From NCBI GenBank assembly GCA_949316235.1, contig OX438747.1, positions 1,240,501 through 1,304,500 of the forward strand: DNA of 64,000 bases, in the 5' to 3' direction. The notes beneath the pieces are model-generated. The model saw nothing but the letters and a program-made list of their open reading frames with translations, was not told the origin of the DNA and ran no database searches. The DNA comes from Oegoconia quadripuncta (Eukaryota > Arthropoda > Insecta > Lepidoptera > Autostichidae). Both the position numbers and the translations under genes were made by a program. Positions 41,962-52,451 of this stretch are shown piece by piece. Each line of letters begins with the position of its first letter. Positions within the stretch are counted from its first letter, which is position 1.

Positions 41962-42063
41962 CCTTTGGCTCCACTGAAAACCAGCGCTGTAGTCGTTTCC
42001 CCTCTCGACTACAACCTATGCTGAGATGGGGATCTGACTTGATACCACTTTGCGACGAAAACT
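41962..42063 (+). repeat. Repeat T, copy 2
   Basis: GGCTCCACTGAAAACCAGCG, CTCGACTACAACC, ATGCTGAGATGGGGATCTG and ACCACTTTGCGACG align with 295-410. Confidence 0.6.
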
Positions 42064-42088
42064 ATATTTTTAGATTGCTGTTCTATAT

Positions 42089-42312
42089 TACATGTTATAT
42101 AAAAAAAAAGAAAAGAAAATGATCCTGTGGGTTTCTTGCGCCGCTTCTTTTCCCACAGATGATTTCCCTTTCCGAAGCGGTGGTAGCTTGGACATACCGA
42201 CTGACCGAAAAATGCTTAGCCCTATTTTTATTTCCAATAGATTTAAATTGACATTCAACAAAATGATATCATGTATCTTACGTTGAAATAAAATGCTTTG
42301 AGTTTGAGGGTA
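42089..42312 (+). mobile_element. LINE 3' end F, third copy
   Basis: Almost identical to 39183-39374, preceded by A8GAAAAGAAAATGAT and ending GAAATAAAATGC then TTTGAGTTTGAG. The A/G-rich leader also precedes the 33815 copy (reversed), so it belongs to the element. A 64-codon frame here is a shadow. Confidence 0.8.
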
Positions 42313-42860
42313 CGAATATGAGCAGGTTCCAAATTATTACAGCCCTTAGGCTTCGCTCCGGACACATTCCATTAAACAGTTTCAGCTTCCTCATGGCAAA
42401 GTCCACATCATCTAACTGCAGTGAATGTGAATTTGTAGAAGATGTTTACCACATCATGATGGCGTGTGTCCGGAATGAAGCCGAGAGGAAACAATTTTTC
42501 ATCAAAATTAACTTTAATGGTGAAATGGGAATGTGTAACAGCGTCTTAGCTGTCCCCACATCGGGAGCAGCTAGGACATTCTATAATTTAGTTGATATAA
42601 GTTGAGATAGTTGATTAAATCAACAATTCTTTGGTGGCTTAATTTAATTTATAAATCAATTGTTTTTCTTTTTTTTTGACGATGATTGAATCTGGTATAT
42701 GTACCGCAAGGGCAAAAAAATGTACAAGTGTGATAATGCATGTTATTGAGTTATATAATGTATTTCTATTTGTGAGGACCTGTAATTGGCTCTCTGTTTC
42801 CTAGAATAGTTTCCATTAGTGTTGGTTTTCCGAATAAATAAAAATAAAATAAAAATAAAA
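42313..42860 (+). mobile_element. Jockey/R1-like LINE 3' end with (AAATA)n tail
   Basis: A coding end (see the next entry) is followed by about 230 bp of 3' untranslated sequence and a tail of AATAAATAAAAATAAAAT. F directly precedes it, and the join is at a truncated 5' end. Confidence 0.75.
42318..42605 (+). pseudogene. LINE ORF2 C-terminus with CCHC-type zinc motif
   Basis: The 95-codon frame reads ALRLRSGHIPLNSFSFLMAK, then CSECEFVEDVYHIMMAC, then FYNLVDIS. The C-x2-C-x8-H-x4-C pattern after RLR(T/S)GH is the conserved zinc motif at the end of Jockey/R1-type reverse transcriptases. The upstream polymerase is missing. Confidence 0.8.
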
Positions 42861-43404
42861 TAGGTATTAAGCGTAGAGGTTAAGTTATCCTGTATCACTA
42901 TGAAAAATCACCGATATAGACTTTATAACGACAATCATGATATAAATTTCCAGCATATTAATACCAAGTAAAAATCAGCACGAATTGTGGCATCATACCC
43001 AACGTTGCGATTTTTATTTCATGTTTATATGACGTCACGGAAACCTTTTGAATTTCCTTGTCCATCAATAAACTTTTCGCTATCAAAGGCTTTCGTTTCG
43101 ACATATTTTGTACAGAGGCCTTTGTAGGCGCGGCCTAGGTCTCATGCTATTATTAAACGGCTTTAATCAATCATGTCCTTATAGCTTAGTCTAGGCCACC
43201 CCATGGTGGTTTGAAAGGCTTTCTACTGCCCTGAACCCAATGGCTGGTCATGTTCAGGTAGAAAATAAAAATTGGACCTATATTAAATTCTTCCCAATAA
43301 TGGATCCCGACTGTTTGGTATCCTTTGTATGACGATGTAGTTCATAATTTTAACGTATTACAATCATTTCAACTTGGATTATGACTGCAATTTTGAACCT
43401 GACT
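42861..43404. other. Unassigned stretch
   Basis: No gene or in-window repeat was recognised. Confidence 0.4.
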
Positions 43405-43605
43405 GTACATGGTGATCATTATCATCTTCTTGGTCTGGACCTAATTTATTTAGTGTCGGCGCAGTACATCTTTTCCTTCCAATCTCCTCTATCAGCCGTT
43501 ACCTCATCATTCACGCCCTTTTCGTTCATATCACCCTTCACCCAATCTATAATTTTCAATGGTCTTACACTTCCTTTTCATCGACATCCACATTCATCAC
43601 ACATG
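43405..43605 (-). pseudogene. RTE-clade LINE 3' remnant
   Basis: On the minus strand GGGTGATATGAACGAAAAGG, CGTGAATGATGAGGTAACGG and TGATAGAGGAGATTGGAAGG repeat the C-terminal end of the RTE at 41160 without the interruption seen there. The copy confirms that GAGGTAACGGCTGATAG is contiguous in the parent element. Confidence 0.75.
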
Positions 43606-43674
43606 GTGATCAAGAATGTAATATATAAATAAATATATAGGTACGACATAAATACACCAACAACCAACCAAACA

Positions 43675-43895
43675 CCGGTTGGTGTAGTGGATAGTGACCC
43701 TGCCAGCGAAACCAACGGTTGCGGGTTCGAATCCCGCGACGGGTAAATGTTTGTGTGATGAATACGAACATTTATTCTCGGGTCATAAATGTTTATATAA
43801 ATATTTATGTATGTTTATCCCTTATAAAGTATCCAAGCTTTGCTTAGTTTGGAACTACATGATTGGTGTAAGTGTCCCAAATATTTATTTATTCA
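43675..43895 (+). mobile_element. SINE D, full length
   Basis: GGTTGGTGTAGTGGATAGTG, GGTTGCGGGTTCGAATCCCG, TGTGTGATGAATACGAACAT, GTTTATCCCTTATAAAGTAT and TTGGTGTAAGTGTCCCAAAT, with an ATTTATTTATTC tail. Reference plus-strand copy for family D. Confidence 0.9.
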
Positions 43896-43924
43896 AGTCT
43901 CTAGTCCCAAACTATGTAGGTACA

Positions 43925-44115
43925 TAACATATGGTACCGCCTGTTTCCCGTACAGGTAGCCAGAGACCACAGTCTTCCATTGCTACACCCACCTCTTTTG
44001 TTTCATTCACTCTCATAAAGTTTTTTACGCACGCTCATCGGTTTAGGATACTCTTGACATGGCCTTTCTTTAAGACGTCCGCAATTTGATTGTGGTACGT
44101 TAGCCATGGTCTTCC
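43925..44115 (-). repeat. Repeat W, copy 1
   Basis: ACCGCCTGTTTCCCGTACAG, AGACCACAGTCTTCCATTGC and TTTCATTCACTCTCATAAAG correspond to 46222-46330. On the minus strand the inner part can be read as GRPWLTYHNQIAD-like codons, reminiscent of a LINE C-terminus. Confidence 0.5.
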
Positions 44116-44119
44116 CCTA

Positions 44120-44308
44120 CAAATACTACCCAGTCCTAGTACCAAACTGGTCACTAGTTAATGGACAAACGTACATGTATAAACGTTTATATAAACATCA
44201 ATGACTCGAGAATAAATGTTCGTATTCATGACACACATTTACCCCTAGCTGGCTTCGAACCCGCAACCATTACATTCGAAGACAGGGTCACTACCAACTA
44301 CAACTAAA
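44120..44308 (-). mobile_element. SINE D, diverged copy
   Basis: GTACATGTATAAACGTTTAT, GAATAAATGTTCGTATTCAT, GGCTTCGAACCCGCAACC and GGGTCACTACCAACTAC. Substitutions in the B-box-type region suggest older age. Confidence 0.7.
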
Positions 44309-44317
44309 AAATATAGC

Positions 44318-44800
44318 ATAATTTAGGAAAAATAGTGATATACATGATGTCAATACAAGAAATAAAGATAAACGTGCAGGTCACATAAGTCGCCTCCGCA
44401 AAGTCAGTAATTCATTCAAAGGGTTATGTATACGCTTTTTCAATAATGGTCCAGTTGATATATAAAATCTTCCTCTCAATAAATTTAAAGATACTATAAA
44501 ACAGAAACTTATTAACAAAGCGTACTATAAAATATTAGACTATTTAGATAATAATTATCCCAGGACATAATCAGATCGTTCGCATGCCAGGATATTTCAC
44601 AATTTATAATGAAATATAAAAACCTTTATGTAAAATCAAAGCCTGATTTTAAAAGAGCAACCCTTCGAGTTTCTTGCTTGTGCTTCTCAGGGGAAAATTG
44701 CATTTTGAACAAGCAGTAGCTTAAAAAATGTAAAATTGACTATTTTAAGTGTACTCTGTGTACCTACAAAATAAAACATTTTTGACATTGACTTTGACCA
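44318..44800 (+). pseudogene. CR1-like LINE 3' end, copy c
   Basis: Coding blocks align with 38690-38962 (GGAAAAATAGTGATATACAT, CTCCGCAAAGTCAGTAATTC, TCAATAAATTTAAAGATACT, GACTATTTAGATAATAATTA). The 3' untranslated block (GTTTCTTGCTTGTGCTTCTC) and (TTTGACA)n tail follow. Stops break the frame. Confidence 0.78.
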
Positions 44801-45238
44801 ATTCGTCGCATACAACCAATATACAAGCAAAACCGCAAACAAAAGCATATTACATAAAACCCGCAATTCGGATCTCAACGAGTTATCAGCAGACAATCGG
44901 TGTCTTGAACTGACTACCAGTCTCCATGCATGAGGCGGTTCATTGCACCTCCGACCGGGACGTCCTGGGCTGCACCCCCCCTTCCACGTGGGGGGAGATG
45001 GGGGAGCATCGGAACACTCAGACTGGTGATTTAGATAATTTAACTTGATGATATAAGGCTGCAGCTGAAAGGTTTCAATATCTTTCATTTCTATTTTCAG
45101 TGAAGCTTTTCTGCTTGATTATATATTTTTTTATAAAGAAAGTTTAGTCACTTTAACAAGTAGGTAGTTTTAGAAGTTACCTCTTTAAGTTTCGTCTGAG
45201 GGTTTGTCAAAATTTAAATTTAAAAACTATTTATTTTG
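44801..45238. other. Unassigned stretch with GC-rich part at 44930-45015
   Basis: The GC-rich part (CCGACCGGGACGTCCTGGGC) may be another LINE relic. Long minus frame 44687-45088 has no motif. Confidence 0.35.
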
Positions 45239-45655
45239 TAGAACTTTCACTTGAAAACTTCACATTTTTTAACTTGATATTAAAATTATTGACATTACTG
45301 CTCATTTACAAAGCTGACTCGCCAGAGTAAGAAAGACAAAAAAAAATGGAGTTGCTCCTTTTAAGTAGGTTTTTTTTTATAATCTTTATTTAATTTAGGG
45401 ACTTGAGTCCTTTTAAACATGATAGTTTCAGTATACCCTGACCAAGATTCAGTGATGAGAAGATACAAACATATTATAAAATAATCTGGCAAGTAGGTTT
45501 TGGGTTATAATGTGTAATGTTATATTGTATAATTAGACTGAATATCGCCGAGCGGTCTATGTCCATCCAGATAGTGACAAAATTTTATAATGGCCTTTTG
45601 TAAATAATGTCCGTTTTATGATGGTTTTGAATTTATTTCAAGGCAAATTTTGATT
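45239..45655 (-). pseudogene. CR1-like LINE 3' end, copy d, interrupted
   Basis: The reverse complement shows the coding end (GTTATTTACAAAAGGC-type blocks from 45560-45655, GTCTATGTCCATCCAGATAG on plus) and the untranslated end (TCATTTACAAAGCTGACTCG). An insertion with an 11-bp duplication divides it. Confidence 0.72.
45363..45501 (-). mobile_element. 117-bp retroposed insertion in a LINE
   Basis: AAGTAGGTTTT occurs at 45363-45373 and 45491-45501. The 117 bp between them begins with a T run on the plus strand (A tail on the minus strand). The element family is unknown. Target duplication and A tail argue for retroposition. Confidence 0.65.
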
Positions 45656-46221
45656 ATTCGGTAGTAATAATTTATATAGGTACTAAATATTGCTTAGGTA
45701 TATCTGATATTAATTAAGGACCTAAAGTTTCACATCTTATACTATTACAAGAACAATGGGTGTATGTCGAAGTCTTGGAAATAAAAAAACAAGGATGCTT
45801 CCTGCTAGAGAATGCTTCCCTGATTTATAAAACGAATTTTTCTTTTCTCAACCAGATTCGAAAACAACCGGAAAGGTAAACCATATTAATTAGCATAGAA
45901 GTAGTAAATTGACAATAATATTACGAATTATATACCAATACAATTCAAAGTCGCTCTAAAAAACTGAAAGCTTTTGAATGAGGCCATGTTATATTGCGTT
46001 GCACAAGGCAGGCCGGGCGCGCTCGGTCGTAGACCTGTAGCGACCTCTACGGCGTAGCGCGTAGCAAGGTGACTGGGGGGTTATTTTAACTGGGGTTCAC
46101 GTATTTCGGGGAAGGTTGCAACCCCGGTGCTGAAGATATATGTCTCGATTATATTGGTAATAGCAGGTAAGTGTTAGTCAATAGTTTTGTAGTCTGGAGG
46201 TGAAAATGACTTCACGTGGTA
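45656..46221. other. Unassigned stretch with GC-rich part at 46005-46085
   Basis: CCGGGCGCGCTCGGTCGTAG and neighbours are GC-rich in an AT-rich setting. No coding or repeat assignment. Confidence 0.35.
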
Positions 46222-46330
46222 TGTTTAATCACGCCTGTTTCCCGCAGGGGTAGACCGAGACCAAGGACTTCCAATTGCCACGATCCTAGCACACTTCCTT
46301 CACTTCACTTAGCCTCATAAAATTGTTCGT
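46222..46330 (-). repeat. Repeat W, copy 2
   Basis: CACGCCTGTTTCCCGCAGGG, GACCAAGGACTTCCAATTGC and TTCACTTAGCCTCATAAAAT align with 43925-44025. Confidence 0.5.
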
Positions 46331-46339
46331 TCATTAAAC

Positions 46340-46545
46340 CGCCTCCATAGCTCAATGTAAACTACGTAAGGTTCGATTCCCGTCGGGGTACATTACATGT
46401 TTAGTACTGGATTTGGTTCCAACCAAAGCTAGTATCAGCTAGGGCATTCCGCCTGGCCAAATCACCAACTTATCTTGTGATAATATGAATGCGCTTCCAC
46501 CTTCATCCTCATCTTCAGTCAACATTAGTTATGATTGATGCGTAT
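46340..46545 (+). mobile_element. SINE A, old diverged copy
   Basis: CCGCCTCCATAGCTCAATGT, AAGGTTCGATTCCCGTCGGG, GGGCATTCCGCCTGGCC, GCGCTTCCACCTTCATCCTC and CAACATTAGTTATGATTGA. Head and body are both shortened by deletions. A second A copy in the opposite orientation follows at 46611. Confidence 0.72.
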
Positions 46546-46610
46546 ATCTCTTTTGTTAATCTGCTTCCATTCATCCTCTCCAAACACTCAAACCATCTAA
46601 AAAAAAATTT

Positions 46611-46835
46611 TTATGCACAACGCGTTGGTACTTGACCTCAATCACACCTGATGTTAAGTAAAATTGAGGTCGAAGGTGGAAGCGTACTGACCCGGAAACT
46701 CCAACACATTTAGAGGCTATCTTATCTCTGACAACCGGAACACAACAATGCTATGCAATGCTATTAACATTGCTGCTTGGCGGTAGATTTAGATAAGATG
46801 GTGGTAGCTAGCCAGCTATTTAAATACGGACATTT
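46611..46835 (-). mobile_element. SINE A, head truncated
   Basis: TTTTTATGCACAACGCGTTG through CCCGGAAACTCCAACACATT, CTATGCAATGCTATTAACAT (a 6-bp local duplication) to GTGGTAGCTAGCCAGC. The body then breaks into TATTTAAAT-rich DNA. Confidence 0.82.
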
Positions 46836-47241
46836 AAATATATTAATTATATATTTAAATATATAAATTTAAATACATATTTTAATCTACTTTCACATTG
46901 CACTACTCCATAATTACACTATTCCTTATTTTATCTTTCGAAGTCACCTGTGAATCAAGTAAGACCGAACCATACAAGTAATACACAAACTTGCGTTTGC
47001 GTCAGCTTTACGTCTCATTTAAAATAAAAAAAAAAAACTAATCTTTGTTCTCACTACACTGTCACAAGTCATTGACAGACACCGTTTAGGTGGCCTACCT
47101 AAGTATACCAAAGATCTAAAGTATGTCTACTCAGGAGTAGACGCAGGTTCGAGTCGAGGGTAGACAAGGGCGCATGGAAGCCGACCCGTCCTTCTCAGGG
47201 CGGGCATGGAACCCGTCCCCGCTCTGTAATACCCAGCTCTG
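46836..47241. other. Unassigned stretch
   Basis: AT-rich at first, then GC-richer DNA (47110-47240) containing GTCTACTCAGGAGTAGAC, an 18-bp near-perfect palindrome. No gene was recognised. Confidence 0.4.
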
Positions 47242-47421
47242 TTTCATAACGTCTGGAATAATTTCAGTATAACGAAACTCAGAGACGTGTATTTGATTTA
47301 CATTTCATAACATCTATTCGTTTGGCACGGGGACGTTTTTTAGTTTTTTTATATATATATATGTAAATCAAATACACGTCTCTGAGTTTCGTTATACTGA
47401 AATTATTCCAGACGTTATGAA

Positions 47422-47422
<1 letters not shown>
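47242..47422. repeat. Perfect inverted repeat, 62-bp arms, 57-bp loop
   Basis: The left arm (47242-47303, starting TTTCATAACGTCTGG) is the exact reverse complement of the right arm (47361-47422, ending CCAGACGTTATGAAA). I checked all 62 positions. The loop starts TTCATAACATCT, a partial repeat of the arm start, and ends in ATATAT. No target duplication or transposon-like outer flanks are seen. A (TA)n tract follows directly. It could be a snap-back template-switch product, a fold-back element or an assembly artefact. Confidence 0.95.

Positions 47423-47467
<45 letters not shown>
47423..47467. repeat. (TA)n microsatellite
   Basis: About 20 TA units immediately follow the palindrome, with one irregularity (TATAATATA) at the join. 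Confidence 0.95.
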
Positions 47468-47470
<3 letters not shown>

Positions 47471-47766
47471 GCTTTTTATTTAGTTTGCAATGTACGTATG
47501 TATGTAAGTTGTCCGTTTTAAAATTTGCAAACCATTTTTTGCAAGCATTCACTGGTATCTGATTGAGCTGAAATTTAGCATATTTATATGTATGTTCCGT
47601 GACAATGCAATATTATGGTACCGTCGAGCTGATCTGATGATGGAGCGGGGATGTACTGGAACTCCCTGATGGCAAATGGCAAGATAATAGAATTTGGGCT
47701 AATTTGTTTTGTTGCCATGAGCAGGGTCTGAAGATGGTGCTCCAAAATTGCCACTGTTTTAAAAAA

Positions 47767-48035
47767 CGACCTGCTTGGTGTAGTGGTTAGAAATTCTGAC
47801 TGCTATACCAAAAGGTCGCGGGTTCGAATCCCGTTAGGGGTAAACCGCTTCCGTGGCTCAATGTAAACAACATGGCGTTTACGAATCGGAGGTCGCGGGT
47901 TTGGTTGGTGGTATAGGGCATTTTAAATGTCCGCCTGGCTAGCTACCACCATCTTATCTAAATCTGCCGCCAAGCAGCAATGTTAATAGCATAGTTGTGT
48001 TCAGGCTGTCAGAGATAAGATATCCAGTCTCCTAA
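47767..48035 (+). mobile_element. SINE D head fused to SINE A (dimer)
   Basis: A D-type head (47767-47843: GGTGTAGTGGTTAGAAATTC, GGTCGCGGGTTCGAATCCCG) is joined without gap to the start of SINE A (47844: ACCGCTTCCGTGGCTCAATG). The A head has lost the second half of its B-box region: GGAGGTCGCGGGTTT runs straight into GGTTGGTGG. The A body continues to AGATATCCAGTCTCC. The D head supplies intact A- and B-box-type motifs, so the dimer could be driven from D. Confidence 0.75.
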
Positions 48036-48481
48036 ACAACATTCTTTTTATCTTTCATATTTCCAGACATTGCTCCTAACTCAAAGCCACACGTGGCAAT
48101 AATTTTGCATAGTAACGGGTACGCTTATATTCAGTCAATATTTTACCTACAGACTTCTATTTTGTGCACAACGCTACGTTCGACGCGTCGGCGACGGTAC
48201 CTGTCTGTAGTTATTGGACCGAAGTGATTCGTCTCGACTTACCCCCGATAGGTGACGCGCGAGTCGGGGCGACGAACGTCCTAGGAAGGACGCGCCCTGC
48301 CAACCTCCCGCCGTGATTTAACTCTCGATTATGTACCCATCTTATCCATAGACTTGCAAATATTAGATGCAGGCCAAACATTATTATTAAGACGTTTTAT
48401 TACGCCCTGTGGCCTCATTTTTAAATGCAGAATAAATAAAATAGGTCTGACCTGCACTCCAGAAGCCTTAAAATAGCTGTC
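48036..48481. other. Unassigned stretch with GC-rich part at 48175-48310
   Basis: GTTCGACGCGTCGGCGACGG and CGACGAACGTCCTAGGAAGG are in a GC-rich block that I cannot assign. Confidence 0.35.
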
Positions 48482-48810
48482 TTTTTATGCACATCGGGTT
48501 GGTACTTGACCTCAATCACACCTGATGTTAAGTGAAGATGAGGTCGAAGGTGGAAGCGTACTGACCCGGAAACCCCAACACATTTGGGGGACTGGCTATC
48601 TTATCTCTGACAACCGGAACACAACAACGCTATTAACATTGCTTATTAGCGGCAGATTTAGATAAGATGGTGGTAGCTAGCCAGGCGGACATTTAAAATG
48701 CCCTACCACCAACCACACCGAGTACTTAAACTTGTACCCCGCTGGGGATCGAACCCGCGACCTGCGAATCGTAAACCCAATGTTGTTTACATTGAGCCAC
48801 GGAGGCGGAA
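48482..48810 (-). mobile_element. SINE A, full length
   Basis: Complete from TTTTTATGCACATCGGGTTG to CCACGGAGGCGG, with all blocks present and few substitutions. Together with 20136 and 23555 it defines the consensus. Confidence 0.92.
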
Positions 48811-48891
48811 ATTGAAGCTATTTAGGTATTATAAGCTGTAAGGCTTTTCAAGTGTAGAACAGAGCAATATTTTTGATTTATGCACTATTTA

Positions 48892-49032
48892 AAAATACGA
48901 ACGTTTATTTCCGAGCCATGGATGTTTAAATAAATATTTATGTATGTTTATCTGTTATCTAGTATCCATAGTACAAGCTTTGCTTAGCTTGAAACTAGAT
49001 TATTCGTGTAAGTGTCCCATATATTAATAAAA
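48892..49032 (+). mobile_element. SINE D 3' two-thirds
   Basis: AATACGAACGTTTATTTCCG, GTTTATCTGTTATCTAGTAT, CAAGCTTTGCTTAGCTTG and GTGTAAGTGTCCCATATATT. Head absent. Confidence 0.8.
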
Positions 49033-49204
49033 AAGTAACATACATCCTTCGGCTATACAATATCGTCGAAAAGCAAAAAAGGAGCTTGATAATAATCTCT
49101 AGGGAAAACGAAATCACATACTGATTGAGGCATTAAAAACTAAGCACATACATGTAGGTAGCTATTTGTAGATACATAGGTATTCTTCTCCAACGACCAC
49201 CATT

Positions 49205-49318
49205 TCGACCCAGTATATACAATACAATATAAATACACTTTATTGCACAAAAGGAGAATATACATTTTACAAAGCACAATACTGAAAACTTTACAATTAG
49301 GCGGCCTTATCACTAAGA
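49205..49318 (-). repeat. Repeat R, copy 3 (minus)
   Basis: AATACACTTTATTGCACAAA, AGGAGAATATACATTTTACA and AGGCGGCCTTATCACTAAGA are the reverse of the R 3' end; almost identical to 54340-54440 reversed. Confidence 0.75.
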
Positions 49319-49637
49319 GCATTAATTATAAACTTTGCAGTTATTTATAAGAACTTAAATTTCATATGAAACGTTTCATTTATATCCTGGTGTAAAAATT
49401 AAATAAAATTAAATAGGTACCTATAAATAAATAGAGTTGAATGTGAAATTACGAATTCCTTGAAGCGTTTACCATCAATTTATAAAGGAGTACAGCGCAG
49501 GCGTTGTGGTCGCAGTAACACCACTACGAGCCTCAGGCACGTAATTACTGTTTAAGTATTTAAACAAAAAAAAACCCGACAGCATATTTTGTATATTGTA
49601 TTGTATATTTTTTATCACAAAATGTATCCTTTTTCTT

Positions 49638-49867
49638 ATGCACTTGATCTCAATCACACCTGATGTTAAGTGAAAATGAGGCCGAAGGTGGAAGCGTACG
49701 GACCCAGAAACCCCATCCTATTTATCTCTACTTATTTCTGACAACCGGAACACAACAATGCTATTGACATTTTAAAATACCCTACCACCAACCAAACCAA
49801 GTACTAAACCTGTACCCCGCTGGGGATCATTTTATCATTGTTTACATTGACCCACGGAGGCGGTTAA
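49638..49867 (-). mobile_element. SINE A with several deletions
   Basis: CACTTGATCTCAATCACACC, ACCCAGAAACCCCATCCTAT, GACAACCGGAACACAACAAT, then a jump to TTTTAAAATACCCTACCACC, and a shortened head ending CCACGGAGGCGGTT. Confidence 0.8.
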
Positions 49868-50864
49868 AAATCTGGGGATCAAGACGAATCGAACGACACT
49901 TTGTAGTTCAAAATTGGTCAAATTGTTAGGCTACAGGATATAACATAGCAATATAAAAAAAAAATGCTGGCGCGTTTTGATTTTTATTAGTTACGTAAAT
50001 TGTTAGTTATTTTTCTTTAATTTAACGGCTATGCTCTTGTCGGTGGAATAATGACCACGGCCTGCTTAACCTCTTGGTACGAAACGCATTCACCTTGTCT
50101 TTCAGTAATTGCATTAGGTATTATTAAAAAAAAACAGACAGAACAAAAATCTACTGACTTCATCGCGCCGACGCGGTGTGGTAGTTTAAGACAACTAACT
50201 GACAGCACATTCCATCGACCATTCCAATAGATTTAAAATGTAAAATTTTAGTTCGAAGTTGGATTACTGCTTGAATATTCATAATACAATGGTGTAAGGT
50301 AAAGTTAATTTCCGATGGCCGTCAGCTCTGATTTACTGTGAATCTGCCTGAGGATGGGCGGGCGGGAGGGGGGTGGGTGAACCGGCGCGACATGGCTGTC
50401 AGGTTGTGTGGGCATATTGGTTGTTTCACCTGATTGTACAAGGAATACATTGCTATTTATAGAAGTTTCTTTTTGGCAAGAGGACGAGCTTGATTTGAAG
50501 TGAGCTTGAGCGCAGTCTCATTCTCTAGGGCCGGGTATGAGCTATAATCTATCACACGGTGTTGATGGGAGGACTGGTGTCAATCTAGGGCCATATGACT
50601 GTGAGCGTCCTCGAGCCCATTGCGTCGGCCAACGACTGCCTTCAATTATATTTCAGTATAAACAAATCTAAATACAAATTGAGCGTAGCAAAACAGAATA
50701 ATTTTATTCTAATAACATATCAAAGAAATCTTAATTAGATTATTTGAAGAAATCTAGAATAATTTAGCTTACATTTATTTTGCCAATTAATTATATTAGT
50801 GGGATGCTTAAACTAGGTAAGTGTTAAACTACACCGAACACGTGTAGTAGTTTGTAGTGGTAGA
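49868..50864. other. Unassigned stretch
   Basis: GCGCCGACGCGG at 50165 and CATTCCAATAGATTTAAAAT at 50219 faintly recall repeat F. Otherwise nothing recognised. Confidence 0.35.
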
Positions 50865-51255
50865 GCCACGCTGTAAGCTATTAGCTTGCAGTATGAATGG
50901 GCCGGCTCGACCGGGGAAGTACCACCCTCTCGCAGAAGACCGACGTCTGAGTAGTGGCATTTTGCCACTGCGCTTCGTCCGGTGAGCGAGGGCGCCGGAG
51001 GCCCACCTTCCAGTCTCTCTCCAGAATGGTAGCGGTATTTAAAGAGTTAGTACCCCAGGAGGGTACCAGCACTGCTGGAGAATCCCTCATCGCTCAGGCT
51101 GCCCTACTTATTCTGGGGTGGACACCTTCCTCAAAGGCCGGCAACGCATCTGTGACCCTTTTGGTGTTGCGGGTGTCCATGGGCGGCGGTGATTGCTTTC
51201 CATCAGGTGACCCGCATGCTCGTTTGCCGCCCTCTCATATAGAAAAAAAAAAAAA
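50865..51255 (+). mobile_element. Retroposon X, plus-strand copy
   Basis: The first 250 bp start GTAGAGCCACGCTGTAAGC and include GGGCCGGCTCGACCGGGGAA and ACTGCTGGAGAATCCC. The last 125 bp (from AAGGCCGGCAACGCATCTGT) are the 3' end of the CR1/Zenon-like LINE seen at 9680, 53664 and 56727. It ends in an A13 run. A second copy is at 63128-63527, reversed. I infer a non-autonomous retroposon that uses the LINE's 3' end. Confidence 0.82.
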
Positions 51256-52451
51256 GAACAGGTCGTCCAAAGATATTTATTATTATTATTATTATTATAC
51301 TATAATTTAGTATTTAGTTATAAAACATGCAAAATTAAATTAAAATTATCACTGTGAACTTCATTACGTTGTAGATGATCCTAAGACCTCCTAAAACAAT
51401 TTTGAAAATTGTTACACGAGTTCTAAGTATGTTCTCCGACACATAATAAAATTCAAAGTGATAATTTTAATCTATGTTTTATTACTAAATACATATATTA
51501 TATCCAAAGCAAGCCACCGATTTGTTAGTAAACATTTTTATTCTACTACTGACAAAGTAAAAAATCACGGCCTTTAAGATTGTACTTGTTGTATTTGTAC
51601 TTTACTGAGTACGGAGTAAGTTACTGAATTCGACAATATGATGAATTACAATCGAAAACATTCATAATTTGGTGTAATTTGTGTTATGCTGGCCTGTATC
51701 TGTACACAATAACATTTTAGGTCAAATAGTGTCAAACCTCATAATTTTTTTTTTTTTTTCTATTTATTCATTATATATGAAAAAGGTTTAACACAATACA
51801 AAAGTGCGCCACAGAAACCTATTCAAGGTTTATACGCAACACACTGAGCCTCATCGCTTACCACTTACTGTCTATTACAAGTTACAGTATCACCAGCACC
51901 ACCCATGTAGTACTTTTTAAGTGATTGTTTACATTTTTTTATATTTATAAATATATCTGTATGTATTTCCTTGGGAATATCATTTAAAATGTTTGGTAAC
52001 ATGTACTCCCACGTCCTCAACAGTTGCTTGGTCTTGTTGTACCAGATCAGTGTTAACATCAGAAGAAAGGATAGTGCCCATACAGCCTGACACTTGCTAA
52101 AACTATCCATACATTTAAGAATCGCATCGTTTGAAATTCACTAAGTTTCAGAGCAATAGAAAGTTAAATATTTTACTTTAGTAGTCGTGCCTATGCCCTA
52201 CAGGACGTGAGTGCGACCGTCTAGGCCGTAAGGAAGGCGTAGGGCGGCCCGTCCTTCGTAGGGCGGACGGCGACCCGCCGTTATGTCGCGGAGAAATCTG
52301 TAGGCTCCGTTTAATGCGACTATACAAATAAGTAATGCAAGAATTAGAATTTTATAATTGACTTACTTGTCAAATTAGTCATAATGACACAATGTTCTAA
52401 TAATCTGAAAATACATGGTCGTTTTAAAAAGACTATATATATCGCATATAA
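51256..52451. other. Unassigned stretch
   Basis: TTATTATTATTATTAT at 51280-51298. A GC-rich block at 52200-52310 with CGTAGGGCGG twice. Frames such as 51865-52110 (minus, 81 codons) are unsupported. Confidence 0.35.

Noticed and set aside
43680..43745. tRNA-like sequences with GGTTCGAATCC (here and in many other places)
   Set aside because: They are heads of SINEs D, A and G: each is followed by a family-specific body, occurs many times, and the acceptor stems do not pair.
47279..47470. 63-codon frame over the palindrome and TA tract
   Set aside because: Mostly Ile-Tyr repeats from (TA)n read-through; an artefact.
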